From: Dyella jiangningensis
GTDB lineage: Bacteria > Pseudomonadota > Gammaproteobacteria > Xanthomonadales > Rhodanobacteraceae
NCBI RefSeq assembly: GCF_003264855.1
Contig: NZ_NFZS01000001.1
Span: 1,488,001 to 1,552,000, forward strand
Direction: 5' to 3'
Length of the DNA stretch: 64,000 nucleotides
The position numbers were made by a program, and so were the translations under genes. The number at the start of each line of letters is the position of its first letter. Within the stretch, counting starts at the first letter, position 1. A model generated the notes under the pieces. The model saw nothing but the letters and a program-made list of their open reading frames with translations. It made no database searches and was not told where the DNA came from. Below, one piece after another: positions 7,703 through 17,067 of this stretch.

Positions 7703-9154
7703 ATGACATCGGCCGATACGCGCGCCATGGCGCATGGCATGGCCTGGCGCCTGGGACTGCTCGCCATCGTGCTTGGCCTGTGCGGTGGAAGGGCCGCGCA
7801 CGCCGCGACGTCGATCGAGCTTGCCCCGTGCACGCTGCCCGACGTGGCACGGCCTGCGCGGTGCGGGTCGCTTCGTGTTCCGGAAAATCCCGATGCACCG
7901 CACGGGCGCCAGCTTTCGATCGGCATCGCCGTCGTTCCGGCCATCGAACGAAAGCATGACGACCCCATCGTGCTGCTGATGGGCGGCCCCGGCGAGTCGG
8001 CGATCAGCGCCGCAAGCGGCTACGTGCAGCAGTTTGCATCCCTGCTGCAGGATCGCGACTTGCTGCTGGTGGATCAACGGGGAACCGGGCGATCCGGTGC
8101 GCTGCATTGCGACCTCGCGGCCACGCGCGACCCGGGCGTGCGCCTGAAGGATCTGTTTCCATTGGATGCCGTCGAAGCCTGCGAGCAGCGGTTGCGGAAG
8201 AACGCCGACCTGAGCCAGTACATCTACGCGCGCTTCGCGGACGATCTTGAGCAGGTTCGTCGCGGCCTGGGTTACGGGCCGCTCAATCTCTTTGCCGGTT
8301 CGTACGGCACGCGGGCGGAGCAGGTGTATCTGCGTGCCTATCCACGCAGCGTGCGTACGGCCTACGTCGGCAGCGTGGTGCCGGTGGATGTTGCCACGCC
8401 GATCACCATGGCAAGGACGGCGCAATCGGCGCTCGATCAACTTTTCCAGGACTGTGCCGCGGATGCCGCCTGCAGCGCGGCCTTTCCGAACTTCAAGGAT
8501 GAGTTCCGCGACGTGATCGCGATGCTCGACGCCGGCACGGTGCGTGTTCCCGTACCTGGCCATGACGGAACCTGGACGCTTCACAGGGGGCGCGTGGCCG
8601 AATGGCTGCGCAGCATGCTCTATCACCCGGATGACGCAGCGACGCTGCCATGGACGATCCATCGCGCCTACCAGGGCGATTGGAGCACGATGGCCGACGG
8701 TATCGTGGCGAAGGAGAGCGATCCGGATTTCAGCTTTGGCCTGCTGTTCGCCATTACCTGCAGCGAGGACATCCCCTTCATCCGGGAGGCGGAGGTTGAG
8801 CCGCAATCGCGGGGCACCTTCCTCGGCGACGACCGCGTGCGCCAGCAACAGGCAGCGTGCCGGCCCTGGCCGCGGGCCACGCTGCCGGCTGGCTACCGCG
8901 AGCCCGTGCATAGCTCCGTGCCCTCGCTGTTCGTCACCGGCGACCACGATGGCGGCACGCCGCTGTGGTTTACCCCACGCGTGATGGCGGGGTTCTCCCA
9001 GGCGGTGCAGGTCGTGGCCAAGGGGCAGGGCCACACGGACTGGAATCCCTGCGTCGCCACGCTGTACGAGCAGCTGGTGCGTAGCGGTTCGATCGCCAGG
9101 CTGCACCCATCGACCTGTCCGTCGGTTCCACTGCCACCGTTCAAGACGACATAG
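7703..9154 (+). CDS. Exported S33-family alpha/beta hydrolase (tripeptidyl aminopeptidase-like)
   Basis: About 483 residues. I placed the start at 7703, one base after the stop of the propeller gene, which suggests translational coupling. An alternative ATG at 7685 overlaps that gene. No clear Shine-Dalgarno is seen for either. A hydrophobic leader with an AHA cleavage site indicates export. The triad is visible: nucleophile Ser200 in GSYGT, Asp in TGDHDGGTP and His in GQGHTDWNPC. The oxyanion motif GGPGES and DQRGTGRS match the proline iminopeptidase/tripeptidyl aminopeptidase group. Paired cysteines around the C-terminal cap fit a periplasmic protein. It probably removes N-terminal residues from peptides. 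Confidence 0.87.
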   Translation: MTSADTRAMAHGMAWRLGLLAIVLGLCGGRAAHAATSIELAPCTLPDVARPARCGSLRVPENPDAPHGRQLSIGIAVVPAIERKHDDPIVLLMGGPGESAISAASGYVQQFASLLQDRDLLLVDQRGTGRSGALHCDLAATRDPGVRLKDLFPLDAVEACEQRLRKNADLSQYIYARFADDLEQVRRGLGYGPLNLFAGSYGTRAEQVYLRAYPRSVRTAYVGSVVPVDVATPITMARTAQSALDQLFQDCAADAACSAAFPNFKDEFRDVIAMLDAGTVRVPVPGHDGTWTLHRGRVAEWLRSMLYHPDDAATLPWTIHRAYQGDWSTMADGIVAKESDPDFSFGLLFAITCSEDIPFIREAEVEPQSRGTFLGDDRVRQQQAACRPWPRATLPAGYREPVHSSVPSLFVTGDHDGGTPLWFTPRVMAGFSQAVQVVAKGQGHTDWNPCVATLYEQLVRSGSIARLHPSTCPSVPLPPFKTT

Positions 9155-9247
9155 CCTGGCGACGGTCCGCTCTGCTTGAGTCCGCCTTTGTGGCAATCTC
9201 TTCCTGCAACCCACGTTGCAACGAAACCCCTCAAGCAGGAGCAGATC

Positions 9248-10198
9248 GTGCCCACCGTTCTTTCGCAGCCGGTCACTGATCGACTCACGCATTCCGCCAT
9301 TTTCCTGGTGGTGACCTTGAACGCCGATCCGCGCGCCGACCTCGCGGTACAGGCGCTATGCAACGATCTGGCGGGATTGCTGCGTGCGGTCGGCTTTCGC
9401 AAGCCTGATCGTCGCCTGTCGTGCGTCATGGGCTTTGGTTCGGGAGCATGGGACCGGCTCTTCGAAGGCCCGCGGCCGGCCGGCTTGCATCCGTTCCGCG
9501 AGATCAAGGGCGTGCACCATGCCGTGTCGACGCCGGGGGACATCCTTTTCCACATCCGCGCGACGCACATGGACCTGTGCTTCGAAATCGCCGGGACGAT
9601 CATGTCCCGCATCGGCGAGTTCGTGGAAACGGAAGACGAAGTGCACGGCTTCAAGTATTTCGATGAGCGTGACCTGCTCGGCTTCGTCGATGGCACCGAG
9701 AATCCGGTGGACCTGAAAGCCGCGGAAGCCACCCTCATCGGCGACGAGGACCCGGTATTCGCGGGCGGCAGCTACGTGATCGTGCAGAAGTACCTGCATG
9801 ACCTGAAGGCATGGAACGCGGTGCCGGTGGAACAGCAGGAGAGGATCATCGGCCGCAGGAAGCTTTCGGATGTCGAACTCGACGAGGCCGACAAGCCCAG
9901 CTATGCGCACAACGTGCTCACCAGCATCGAAGAGAACGGCGAGTCGCTGGAAATCATGCGCGACAACATGCCGTTCGGTAACGCAGGCAAGGGCGAATAC
10001 GGCACCTATTTCATCGGCTATGCCCGATCGCCGGCCCGGATCGAGCGGATGCTCGACAACATGTTCATCGGCAACCCGCCCGGCAACTACGACCGCCTGC
10101 TGGATTTCAGCCGTGCCGTGACGGGTTCATTGTTCTTCGTGCCGTCGGCCACGTTCCTGGAAAGCGCGCAGGTGCGCGGTAGGGATTCCAGCGGCTAG
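9248..10198 (+). CDS. Dyp-type heme peroxidase (class B, YfeX-like)
   Basis: A 316-residue protein. The start is a GTG at 9248, six bases after AGGAG. The distal heme motif GxxDG appears as GFVDGTEN (Asp148), and a likely proximal heme ligand is His221 in SYAHN. A downstream Arg in GYARS fits the second catalytic residue of DyP enzymes. There is no signal peptide, so it is a cytoplasmic class B type related to YfeX. Such enzymes oxidise porphyrinogens, dyes and phenolics with hydrogen peroxide. No encapsulin gene is adjacent and I see no encapsulin-targeting tail. It is monocistronic, convergent with a small acidic-protein gene. Confidence 0.92.
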   Translation: MPTVLSQPVTDRLTHSAIFLVVTLNADPRADLAVQALCNDLAGLLRAVGFRKPDRRLSCVMGFGSGAWDRLFEGPRPAGLHPFREIKGVHHAVSTPGDILFHIRATHMDLCFEIAGTIMSRIGEFVETEDEVHGFKYFDERDLLGFVDGTENPVDLKAAEATLIGDEDPVFAGGSYVIVQKYLHDLKAWNAVPVEQQERIIGRRKLSDVELDEADKPSYAHNVLTSIEENGESLEIMRDNMPFGNAGKGEYGTYFIGYARSPARIERMLDNMFIGNPPGNYDRLLDFSRAVTGSLFFVPSATFLESAQVRGRDSSG

Positions 10199-10285
10199 CA
10201 CGTGGCTCTTTCAACGAACAGGGCCGCCGGCGTTGGCGCGCGGCGGCCCTGGAGACGGCGACATCGAGAAAGAGGAAGCGGTGGC

Positions 10286-10549
10286 TTACTCTTCGTCTTC
10301 CTCGTCGCCTTCCTCTTCTTCGTCTTCATCTTCGAAGTCGGCCAGTTCTTCCACACGCAGGAAGTTGGCGGCTTCGTCGGCGAACGCGATGCGCTTGCCG
10401 TCGGCGCGCATCGCACGCACGCCGCGACCGTCGCCTTCCACCAGCGCGAAGCAGACGACCGACTCGGCGGTTTCCACGCCGTCCACGTCGTAGACAGCGA
10501 CCCAGCCGGTCGCGGGGATGATCTGGAGGATGTTTTCTTGCTTGGACAT
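10286..10549 (-). CDS. Small protein with a highly acidic tail
   Basis: An 87-residue protein starting MSKQENILQIIPATGW. The first 70 residues look like a compact beta-rich domain. The last 17 are almost only Glu and Asp (EDEDEEEEGDEEDEE), giving a very acidic C-terminus. I do not recognise a family. The clean start, conserved-looking domain and convergent placement beside the DyP gene support it as a real gene. Acidic tails of this type can mimic nucleic acid or bind basic partners, but that is only a possibility. Confidence 0.7.
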   Translation of the reverse strand: MSKQENILQIIPATGWVAVYDVDGVETAESVVCFALVEGDGRGVRAMRADGKRIAFADEAANFLRVEELADFEDEDEEEEGDEEDEE

Positions 10550-10732
10550 GACGCTTCCGCTTGGTGAAAACGTGAAAGATTGCCCGGCGATTCGCAGGAC
10601 TGCAAGGGTGCCCGGCGACCGTGACGCACCCATGACACCGGGCGTCCCACCATCGTGTCGATCCGAGACGAGGGTGTTCGTCGTATTCAAGGGTCGCCGA
10701 CGGCGATGCCGACCACACGTGAGGAGCCAGCC

Positions 10733-11140
10733 ATGCAGTTCATCCCCTATCTGGACTTCGACGGGCAGTGCAGGGAAGCGTTCGATTTCTATGCCAAGGT
10801 GTTCCAGGGAGCCATTACCTTCCGCATGACCTACGGCGAGTCGCCGATGGCCGGCGACATGCCCAAGGAGACCCACGGGCGCATCATGCACAACACGCTG
10901 GAAAGCGCGGGCGGTACCGTGATGGGCGCCGATGGCCCGCCGGGCAACAAGGGCGCCAGTGGCTGCGTGAACATCACCGTCGACAGCGAAGCCGAGGCCG
11001 AGCGCGTGTTCAAGGCGTTGTCGGAAGGCGGCAACGTGACCATGCCGATCGCGGAAACCTTCTGGGCCAAGCGCTTCGGCATGCTCACCGACCGCTACGG
11101 CAAGGCATGGATGGTCAACTGCATGAAGCCGATGCCCTGA
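10733..11140 (+). CDS. VOC-superfamily protein, PhnB-like
   Basis: A 135-residue protein of the glyoxalase/bleomycin-resistance (VOC) superfamily, closest to the PhnB-like subgroup: it begins with PYLDFDGQCREAFDFYAKVF and ends in a MLTDRYGKAWMVN stretch typical of these proteins. A GAGGAG sits seven bases before the ATG. PhnB-like proteins form dimers, and most have no proven reaction. The name does not imply phosphonate metabolism, and no phn genes are present. Cytoplasmic and monocistronic. Confidence 0.85.
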   Translation: MQFIPYLDFDGQCREAFDFYAKVFQGAITFRMTYGESPMAGDMPKETHGRIMHNTLESAGGTVMGADGPPGNKGASGCVNITVDSEAEAERVFKALSEGGNVTMPIAETFWAKRFGMLTDRYGKAWMVNCMKPMP

Positions 11141-11192
11141 GAACCGCCGTGGGCCGTTTGCGTGAAGGCAAGGCGAGATGCGGCTGCTTTTT

Positions 11193-11270
11193 GTAGGAGC
11201 TCACCCAATGGGCGACCGCGGGGTTACGGCTTCACCGCTCCGTTGGCTTTTCGCGCACTGGGTGCGCGCC
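11193..11270. repeat. GTAG-type REP pair (degenerate)
   Basis: It begins GTAGGAGCTCACCCAATGGGCG and ends with TCGCGCACTGGGTGCGCGCCC in the opposite orientation. It is a degenerate tail-to-tail pair of the same REP-like unit found at 25127, 29982, 30164, 47687 and 57190. It lies in the gap between the VOC gene and the convergent DUF899 gene. Confidence 0.65.
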
Positions 11271-11279
11271 CGCGGTGCT

Positions 11280-11993
11280 TCAGCCGTGCGGATAGTCCAG
11301 CTTGGGATACCAGTCCGTACCGCGTCCCTCCGGCGTGCAATCGAGTACCGTCCACAGCGGCATCAGGTCCGGCGCGCCGCGCGGATCCTGGCCCGGGTCC
11401 GCGGTGGCGAAGCCCATTTCACCTGCCCAGAACAGGCGGACGACGCCGTCGCGGCGGGTGAACACATTGAACGCGGGTTCGTCGCTGTCGTTGTCCCCGA
11501 TGGCGTGGTAATCGCGACTGAAGTTGCCGTTGAGGTCGGAGTACAGGCGCAGCGCCTGCCAGCCCCGTTCGCGCTTGAACGCCACCAGGCGATCGATCGG
11601 CGAACGCGCGATCACCGCCAGCGAGACGCGCTGGCCGATATCACGCGCTTCACCGTCCCACGCGGCGAGCAGCGACGTGCACATGGGGCAGGGGCGTTCG
11701 CGCTGCGGACCGAACATGTAGCTGTAGGTGACCAGCGTCTGCTTGTCGCCGAACAGGCCGGCGAAATCGACCGGGCCCGCTTCACCCATGAAGCGGTAAT
11801 CGCCTTTCACTTCAGGGCCGGGCGGAAGCGCGCGACGGTGCTCGGCCACGCGTTCGATCTGTCGGCGCAGTTCGATCTCCTCGGCGAGCAGGGCGTTGCG
11901 GGCACGGCGGTAATCTTCGCTTTCACGGGGAAAGCGCATGCCGTTGCGCCGCACCAGTTCGGCGGCAGGGACGAGCGTGGCTACATCGTTCAT
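11280..11993 (-). CDS. DUF899 family thioredoxin-like protein
   Basis: A 237-residue protein that starts at the ATG at 11993 (MNDVATLVPAAELVRR). It has the DUF899 layout: an N-terminal helical part with RRQIERVAEHRRALPPG, then a thioredoxin-like fold with a YMFGPQRERPCPMCTS segment, in which a CxxC pair (CPMC) occupies the thioredoxin active-site position. The C-terminus has the DxxPxGRGxDWYPKLDYP stretch usual in the family. The reaction is unknown; a thiol-redox role is inferred from the fold. Cytoplasmic. Confidence 0.85.
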   Translation of the reverse strand: MNDVATLVPAAELVRRNGMRFPRESEDYRRARNALLAEEIELRRQIERVAEHRRALPPGPEVKGDYRFMGEAGPVDFAGLFGDKQTLVTYSYMFGPQRERPCPMCTSLLAAWDGEARDIGQRVSLAVIARSPIDRLVAFKRERGWQALRLYSDLNGNFSRDYHAIGDNDSDEPAFNVFTRRDGVVRLFWAGEMGFATADPGQDPRGAPDLMPLWTVLDCTPEGRGTDWYPKLDYPHG

Positions 11994-12069
11994 GTTGAAT
12001 GACCTCGACGGCAGCAGTGGTTGGCAGATGCGCGACGCTGCTCGCTCCGGCGTGTTCGCCGGTTGAAGG

Positions 12070-12087
12070 CGTCTCCCAAGGGAGACG
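12070..12087. other. Short perfect hairpin upstream of the DUF899 gene
   Basis: CGTCTCCC (12070-12077) pairs with GGGAGACG (12080-12087) around a two-base loop. It lies between two genes transcribed leftward, so it may end transcripts from the gene at 12202-12822 or fold in the leader of the next gene. No T-run is present. Confidence 0.35.
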
Positions 12088-12201
12088 AACGAGGTGGTTC
12101 GAATTCGACATGGCCCCGGGTCGGCGCCCTGGGAGACCTTTCCAGCCCGTTGGCGGCCGGAGCGTGACCCTTTTCGCAAGGGCCTCGCAGACGGCGTCGC
12201 G

Positions 12202-12822
12202 TCAGGCAGCGAGACGCTCGCTGAGGTAGGGCGCCACGGCGGCGTTGAGCGTCTCGGCCATCTGCTGCGCCAGTTCGGCATAGCCGGCGGCGCGGGGTAC
12301 GCGGGTACGCTTGGGGGCCTGCGCAAGCACGTCGACCTGCTTCATGCCGCTGGCATCGGAAAGGCTGGCGAACAGGCAGGCACGCGGCGAGTCGAGGAAC
12401 ACGCGCATTTCGATCTGTGCCCGGGTTTCCAATGCTTCGTAATCGCAGGGGCGGATCAGGATGCTGAGCGAACGATGGCCGCGACGGCGAAGCTGGCGCA
12501 GGCCTTCTTCGAGTTCCACCACCAGCTCGTGGCCGTAGGGAATGCACAGCTCGCGCAGCAGCACGGCTTCCATCTGCGAGATGGCCTTGCGCACTTCGTT
12601 TTCGATGCGGCCGAGGAAACCCGTGCGCAGCTCGTGCCGCGTGTAATGCAGCGGCATCGTCGACACCTGCACGCGATCCTTGAGCACCAGCGTGGAGTGA
12701 TTGATGCGAGCGAAGCTCAGGCCAGCCGCTTCGTAGCTCTGGCCAGCGTTGCTGCCGCTGATGCCGGCGAATGCGGCCCAGGCGGCCTTGAGGTAGGCGA
12801 TGTTCGGTGACGATTGCAGCAT
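12202..12822 (-). CDS. Hypothetical cytoplasmic protein
   Basis: A 206-residue protein that I do not recognise. I chose the ATG at 12822 because a GGGA lies five bases upstream; a TTG at 12837 is the other option. There is no signal peptide or membrane segment. It is of mixed composition with Arg-rich stretches (RQLRRRGHRS, near residue 115) and several helical runs. It is the upstream neighbour of the DUF899 gene on the same strand, 208 bases away. Its function cannot be deduced from the sequence. Confidence 0.65.
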   Translation of the reverse strand: MLQSSPNIAYLKAAWAAFAGISGSNAGQSYEAAGLSFARINHSTLVLKDRVQVSTMPLHYTRHELRTGFLGRIENEVRKAISQMEAVLLRELCIPYGHELVVELEEGLRQLRRRGHRSLSILIRPCDYEALETRAQIEMRVFLDSPRACLFASLSDASGMKQVDVLAQAPKRTRVPRAAGYAELAQQMAETLNAAVAPYLSERLAA

Positions 12823-13023
12823 GTCGTTCCCGCGCAATGGGGCGCCATGCGCACCCGTAATCGAAGCATGTCCGATGTATCGGCGCTTCTGCCGGAAGCT
12901 TGAACGGGCGCTTCCGTTCGCTTCGCGCGGGTCAGTCGCAGGTCACGCTATGGACATGCATGCGTGCTGCAATCCCCGGGAAATCGAAAGGGGGCCCGTC
13001 AGCCACGGCACGGAGGCATGCCC

Positions 13024-14478
13024 ATGCCAAAGAAGAAGAGCCCGCACTCCCTGGCGGCGATCAACCATATCGTCGTGCTCATGCTCGAGAACCGCTCGTT
13101 CGATCACATGCTCGGCTATCTCTATGCCGACAACGGCAATGTGTCTGCGGCGGGGCAGCCTTTCGAAGGGCTGACGGGCAGGGAATCGAACCCGGGGGCA
13201 TCGGGCGCTGCACCGGTCGAGGTGTTCGAGATCGCCCCGGGCACCGCCAGCACCTATTACATGCCGGGCGCCGATCCGGGCGAGGGCTATGCGGCCACCA
13301 ATGCGCAGCTGTTCGGCAGCAGCACCGCGCCGGTGCCGCCCGTGGCGTCCAACCAGGGTTTCGTAAGCAATTTCGACAGCACGCTGGCGTGGGAAGCGAA
13401 GCAAAAGTGGTCGATCCTGCCCGGCACCGTGGCGGCGGACATCATGGGCATGCATACGCCCAGGACGCTGCCGGTGCTCTGTGCGCTGGCGCGCGGGTTC
13501 GCCGTATGCGATCACTGGTTTGGCGCCGCGCCCACCGAGACACTGCCCAACCGCGCGTTCGTGCATGCCGGCACCTCGCAGGGGCATATGGACGACAAGA
13601 CCAAGTCATTCACTGCAGGGACCATCTACGCCTCGCTTGGCAAGAAGAACGTCTCCTGGAAAATCTACGGCTATACGGCCGATCCGCTGACGCGCATGAG
13701 CTTTCCCGACCTGGTCGACGCACCGGACGCCAACTTCGGTCACTTCGCGGATTTCCAGGCCGACGCCGCCAACGGCACGCTGGCGGGCTACAGCTTTCTC
13801 GAACCCAGCTGGGGCTCCAGCGGCAACAGCCAGCACCCCAACTATGACGTCGCCCTGGGCGAGCAGTACATCCACGATGTCTACACCGCGTTGCGGCATG
13901 GCCCGGCGTGGAACGAGACCTTGCTGATCGTGACCTACGATGAACATGGCGGGTGCTACGACCATGTGCCCCCGCCGACGAACGCCGTGCCGCCCGATGC
14001 GAGCACCGGCGAGTTCGGCTTCGATTTCAGGCGTTTCGGCCCGCGCGTGCCCACGCTGCTGATCTCGCCATGGATTCCCCCGGGAACGGTGTTGCGGGCA
14101 CCGGCGGGTGCCATGCCGTTCGACCACACCTCGATCCTGCGCACGGTGGAAACGCGCTGGTCGATCCCCAGCCTTACCGCGCGCGATGCCGCGGCAACGG
14201 ACGTCAGCGCCGCGCTCAGCCTGCAGGCTCCGCGCACGGACGATCCGCTCGCGGGCATCACGCCACCTGTCTCCAAGGGGGCGAACCCCGCCGCCGGCCG
14301 TCCTTCGCACCTGCAGCAGGTGTATGCCGAACTGGTCTCAGCCTTGCCGGTGCCCGATGCGCACGGCAATACCGCCCACGCCATGCCCGCCCTGCACACC
14401 GAAGCGGAGTACGACCGCTACATCGACGAACGCCTGGCGGCCTGGAAGGCTTCACGTCCCGCCAGTGCTTCGAGGTGA
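13024..14478 (+). CDS. Phosphoesterase family protein (phospholipase C / acid phosphatase type)
   Basis: A 484-residue protein of the phosphoesterase family that includes bacterial phospholipase C and AcpA acid phosphatase. The metal-site motif LENRSFDHMLG is at residues 21-31, the central DHWFGAAPTETLPNR carries the likely Thr nucleophile region, and DEHGGCYDHVPPP is the usual late metal motif. The start at 13024 is set by CGGAGG seven bases upstream. Unlike most relatives it has no Tat or Sec signal: the N-terminus MPKKKSPHSLAAINHI goes straight into the catalytic fold. It is therefore either cytoplasmic or exported by another route. Substrate (phospholipid or phosphomonoester) unknown. Confidence 0.88.
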   Translation: MPKKKSPHSLAAINHIVVLMLENRSFDHMLGYLYADNGNVSAAGQPFEGLTGRESNPGASGAAPVEVFEIAPGTASTYYMPGADPGEGYAATNAQLFGSSTAPVPPVASNQGFVSNFDSTLAWEAKQKWSILPGTVAADIMGMHTPRTLPVLCALARGFAVCDHWFGAAPTETLPNRAFVHAGTSQGHMDDKTKSFTAGTIYASLGKKNVSWKIYGYTADPLTRMSFPDLVDAPDANFGHFADFQADAANGTLAGYSFLEPSWGSSGNSQHPNYDVALGEQYIHDVYTALRHGPAWNETLLIVTYDEHGGCYDHVPPPTNAVPPDASTGEFGFDFRRFGPRVPTLLISPWIPPGTVLRAPAGAMPFDHTSILRTVETRWSIPSLTARDAAATDVSAALSLQAPRTDDPLAGITPPVSKGANPAAGRPSHLQQVYAELVSALPVPDAHGNTAHAMPALHTEAEYDRYIDERLAAWKASRPASASR

Positions 14479-14697
14479 TGCCTCACAGCCTCTTGCGGCC
14501 GGCTCAACGTCCGGACGTCCATGCTGTCAAACCGTGACCTCTGTCCTAGGTGATGGCGACGCGGTGCTTGCTATAACTGACGTGGCAGTCTTTCGCGTGC
14601 TGTCGTGGCGTTCCGGACCTCGGAGGCCTCGGCGGCGAAGGCGCCGGCCGATGTCGGCGTCGTGGCTTGTTGGCATGACCATCTGGGGAGAGAAAGC

Positions 14698-17004
14698 ATG
14701 ACCCGATTGACGATCCGGCCGCTGCTGGCGGCCAGCCTCATGGCGATGATGGGCAGCGCCATGGGCGCGGACGAGCCCCACCACGACAACGGCATGCTGG
14801 GATTTTCCCAGGAAGGCGCAACGGCGCAGCAAAGCCTGGAGCAGCGTTTCGACGCCTTGCTCGATCCGGCCGACCAGCGCGAATGGCTCAAGCAGATGTC
14901 GTCGCAACCCAACCAGGTGGGCTCGCCGCACGACAAGGCCAATGCCGAGTTCATGCTGGCCAAGTTCAAGGAGTGGGGTTGGGACGCGCACATCGAGACC
15001 TTCAACGTGCTCTATCCCACGCCCAGGAAGGTGGCGCTTGAGCTGAAGGGCGCCAAGCCGTTCACGGCCAAGCTGAGCGAGCCGGCCGTGGCCGGTGATG
15101 CCACCTCGGGCATCCGCGAAAATGCCTTGCCGCCGTACAACGTCTATGGTGGCGATGGCGATGTCACCGCACCGCTGGTGTACGTCAATTACGGCATGCC
15201 GGATGACTACAAGGAACTCGCGCGGCGCGGCATCGACGTGCGCGGCAAGATCGTCATCACGCGCTACGGCGGCGGCTGGCGTGGCCTCAAGCCCAAGCTC
15301 GCGCAGGAACATGGCGCAGTGGGCTGCCTGATCTATTCCGATCCGCATGACGACGGTTACGCGCATGGCGATACCTATCCTGACGGCGGCTGGCGCCCGG
15401 AAGATGGCGTGCAGCGCGGGTCGGTGGCCGACATGCAGCAGTATCCCGGTGATCCGCTGACGCCGGGATACGGTTCCACGGCGAATGCCAAGCGCCTTGC
15501 GCTGAAGGACGCCAAGACCATCCTCAAGATTCCCGTGTTGCCGATTTCCTATGCGGATGCCACGCCGCTGCTGAAGTCGCTGACCGGGCCAGTGGCGCCG
15601 TCGAACTGGCGCGGCTCGCTGGCGCTGACCTATCACATGGGGCCCAGCACCGCGCCGGCACACCTGACCGTGCAGTCCGACTGGGGACAGAAGCCGATCT
15701 ACGACGTGATCGCCGTGCTCAAGGGTTCCACCGAACCCGACCAGTGGATCGTGCGCGGCAATCACCACGATGGCTGGGTGTTCGGTGCCTGGGATCCGCT
15801 CGCGGGCAACGTCGCGTTGCTCGCCGAAGCGAAGGCGATCGGCGCGCTCTACAAGCAGGGCTGGAAGCCGCAGCGCACGTTGGTGTACGCGAGCTGGGAC
15901 GGCGAGGAGCCCGGCCTGCTCGGTTCCACCGAATGGGCGGAGACGCATGCGGACGAGCTCAAGCAGAAGGCCGTGCTCTATCTCAACTCGGACACCAACG
16001 GCCGTGGCTTCCTGCGCGCCGAAGGCAGTCACTCGCTGCAGCATCTGGTGAACCAGGCCGCCGACGGCGTGACCGATCCTGAGACCAAGGTGAGCGTGCG
16101 CGAACGCATGCGCGCGCGCGTGCTGGTGGACGGCAGCGAGAAGGACGCCAAGCCCGAGGCAAAGGAGAACGCGAAGCTGGCGGCGGCAGGCGGCGACGTG
16201 CCGATCGGTGCGCTCGGTTCGGGTTCCGACTACAGCGCGTTCCTGGAGCACCTCGGTATTGCCTCGCTCGACCTGGGTTTCGGCGGCGAAGACGACAACG
16301 GCGGCATCTACCACTCGCAGTACGACTCGTTCGATCACTACGTGCGCTTCGGCGATCCGTCATTCGAATACGGCGTGGCGTTGTCCAAGGTCGCCGGCCA
16401 CGTGGTGCTGCGCATGGCCGACGCGAACGTGCTGCCGCTGCGCTTCAGCGATTTCAGCGACACGATGGATCGCTACCTGGGCCAGCTGCACAAGCTCGCG
16501 GACAACACCCGCAAGGACACCGACGAGCAGCACAAACTGCTGGACGGCAAGGCCTTCGCCCTGGTGTCCGATCCGACGCGGCCGGTGGCGCCCCCGGTGC
16601 GCGATTCCGACGTGCCCGACATCAAGCTCGCGCCGCTGGACGAGGCTGTCAAGAAGCTCAAGGCGAGCACGCAAGCGTATGAGGCCGCCTATCAGGAACG
16701 TGCCGCCGCGGGCCTGAAGTTCCCGGCCTCGCAGCAGCAGGAACTGAATGCACTGATCGGCCGCATGGAGCAGTCGCTCTCCGATCGCGCCGGCTTGCCC
16801 GGCCGCCCGTGGTTCCAGCACATGATCTACGCCCCCGGCATGCTCACGGGCTACGAAGTGAAGACCGTGCCGGGTGTGCGCGAAGCGCTGGAAGCACGAC
16901 GCTGGGACGAAGCGAACCGCTATGCCGCCGTCACCGCCAAGACACTGGACGGCTATCGCGAACAGCTCGACAAGCTGACGGCGATGTTGAAAAAGGCGTC
17001 CTGA
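14698..17004 (+). CDS. Exported M28 metallopeptidase, glutamate carboxypeptidase II-like
   Basis: A 768-residue protein with a signal peptide (cleavage after MGSAMGA) and GGGGAGA before the ATG. It has the whole architecture of human glutamate carboxypeptidase II: a protease-associated insert (about 130-330), the di-zinc M28 catalytic part and a C-terminal transferrin-receptor-like dimerisation domain. Visible matches are NHHDGWVFGAWDP (metal His356), SWDGEEPGLLGSTEWAE (catalytic Glu403, Glu404), GSGSDYSAFLEHLGIAS and YHSQYDSFDHY (late metal His). It should remove acidic or other C-terminal residues from peptides in the periplasm or outside. It is monocistronic. Confidence 0.92.
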   Translation: MTRLTIRPLLAASLMAMMGSAMGADEPHHDNGMLGFSQEGATAQQSLEQRFDALLDPADQREWLKQMSSQPNQVGSPHDKANAEFMLAKFKEWGWDAHIETFNVLYPTPRKVALELKGAKPFTAKLSEPAVAGDATSGIRENALPPYNVYGGDGDVTAPLVYVNYGMPDDYKELARRGIDVRGKIVITRYGGGWRGLKPKLAQEHGAVGCLIYSDPHDDGYAHGDTYPDGGWRPEDGVQRGSVADMQQYPGDPLTPGYGSTANAKRLALKDAKTILKIPVLPISYADATPLLKSLTGPVAPSNWRGSLALTYHMGPSTAPAHLTVQSDWGQKPIYDVIAVLKGSTEPDQWIVRGNHHDGWVFGAWDPLAGNVALLAEAKAIGALYKQGWKPQRTLVYASWDGEEPGLLGSTEWAETHADELKQKAVLYLNSDTNGRGFLRAEGSHSLQHLVNQAADGVTDPETKVSVRERMRARVLVDGSEKDAKPEAKENAKLAAAGGDVPIGALGSGSDYSAFLEHLGIASLDLGFGGEDDNGGIYHSQYDSFDHYVRFGDPSFEYGVALSKVAGHVVLRMADANVLPLRFSDFSDTMDRYLGQLHKLADNTRKDTDEQHKLLDGKAFALVSDPTRPVAPPVRDSDVPDIKLAPLDEAVKKLKASTQAYEAAYQERAAAGLKFPASQQQELNALIGRMEQSLSDRAGLPGRPWFQHMIYAPGMLTGYEVKTVPGVREALEARRWDEANRYAAVTAKTLDGYREQLDKLTAMLKKAS

Positions 17005-17017
17005 TCGCTCATGGCGA

Positions 17018-17047
17018 CTCCCATCCCGGTTCGCGCCGGGATGGGAG
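17018..17047. terminator. Perfect 12-bp hairpin between convergent genes
   Basis: CTCCCATCCCGG (17018-17029) pairs with CCGGGATGGGAG (17036-17047), loop TTCGCG. It lies 14 bases after the peptidase stop and before the end of the convergent GIY-YIG gene, so a bidirectional termination role is likely. There is no T-run. Confidence 0.5.
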
Positions 17048-17067
17048 CACCAGGCAAGCTTGCGATG

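Noticed and set aside
7388-9292. 634-residue open frame opposite the S33 hydrolase and propeller genes
   Set aside because: Overlaps two well-supported genes and shows no domain.
11193-11270. Coding frame covering the REP region downstream of the VOC gene (11178-12002)
   Set aside because: It runs antisense to the DUF899 gene and begins inside the repeat.
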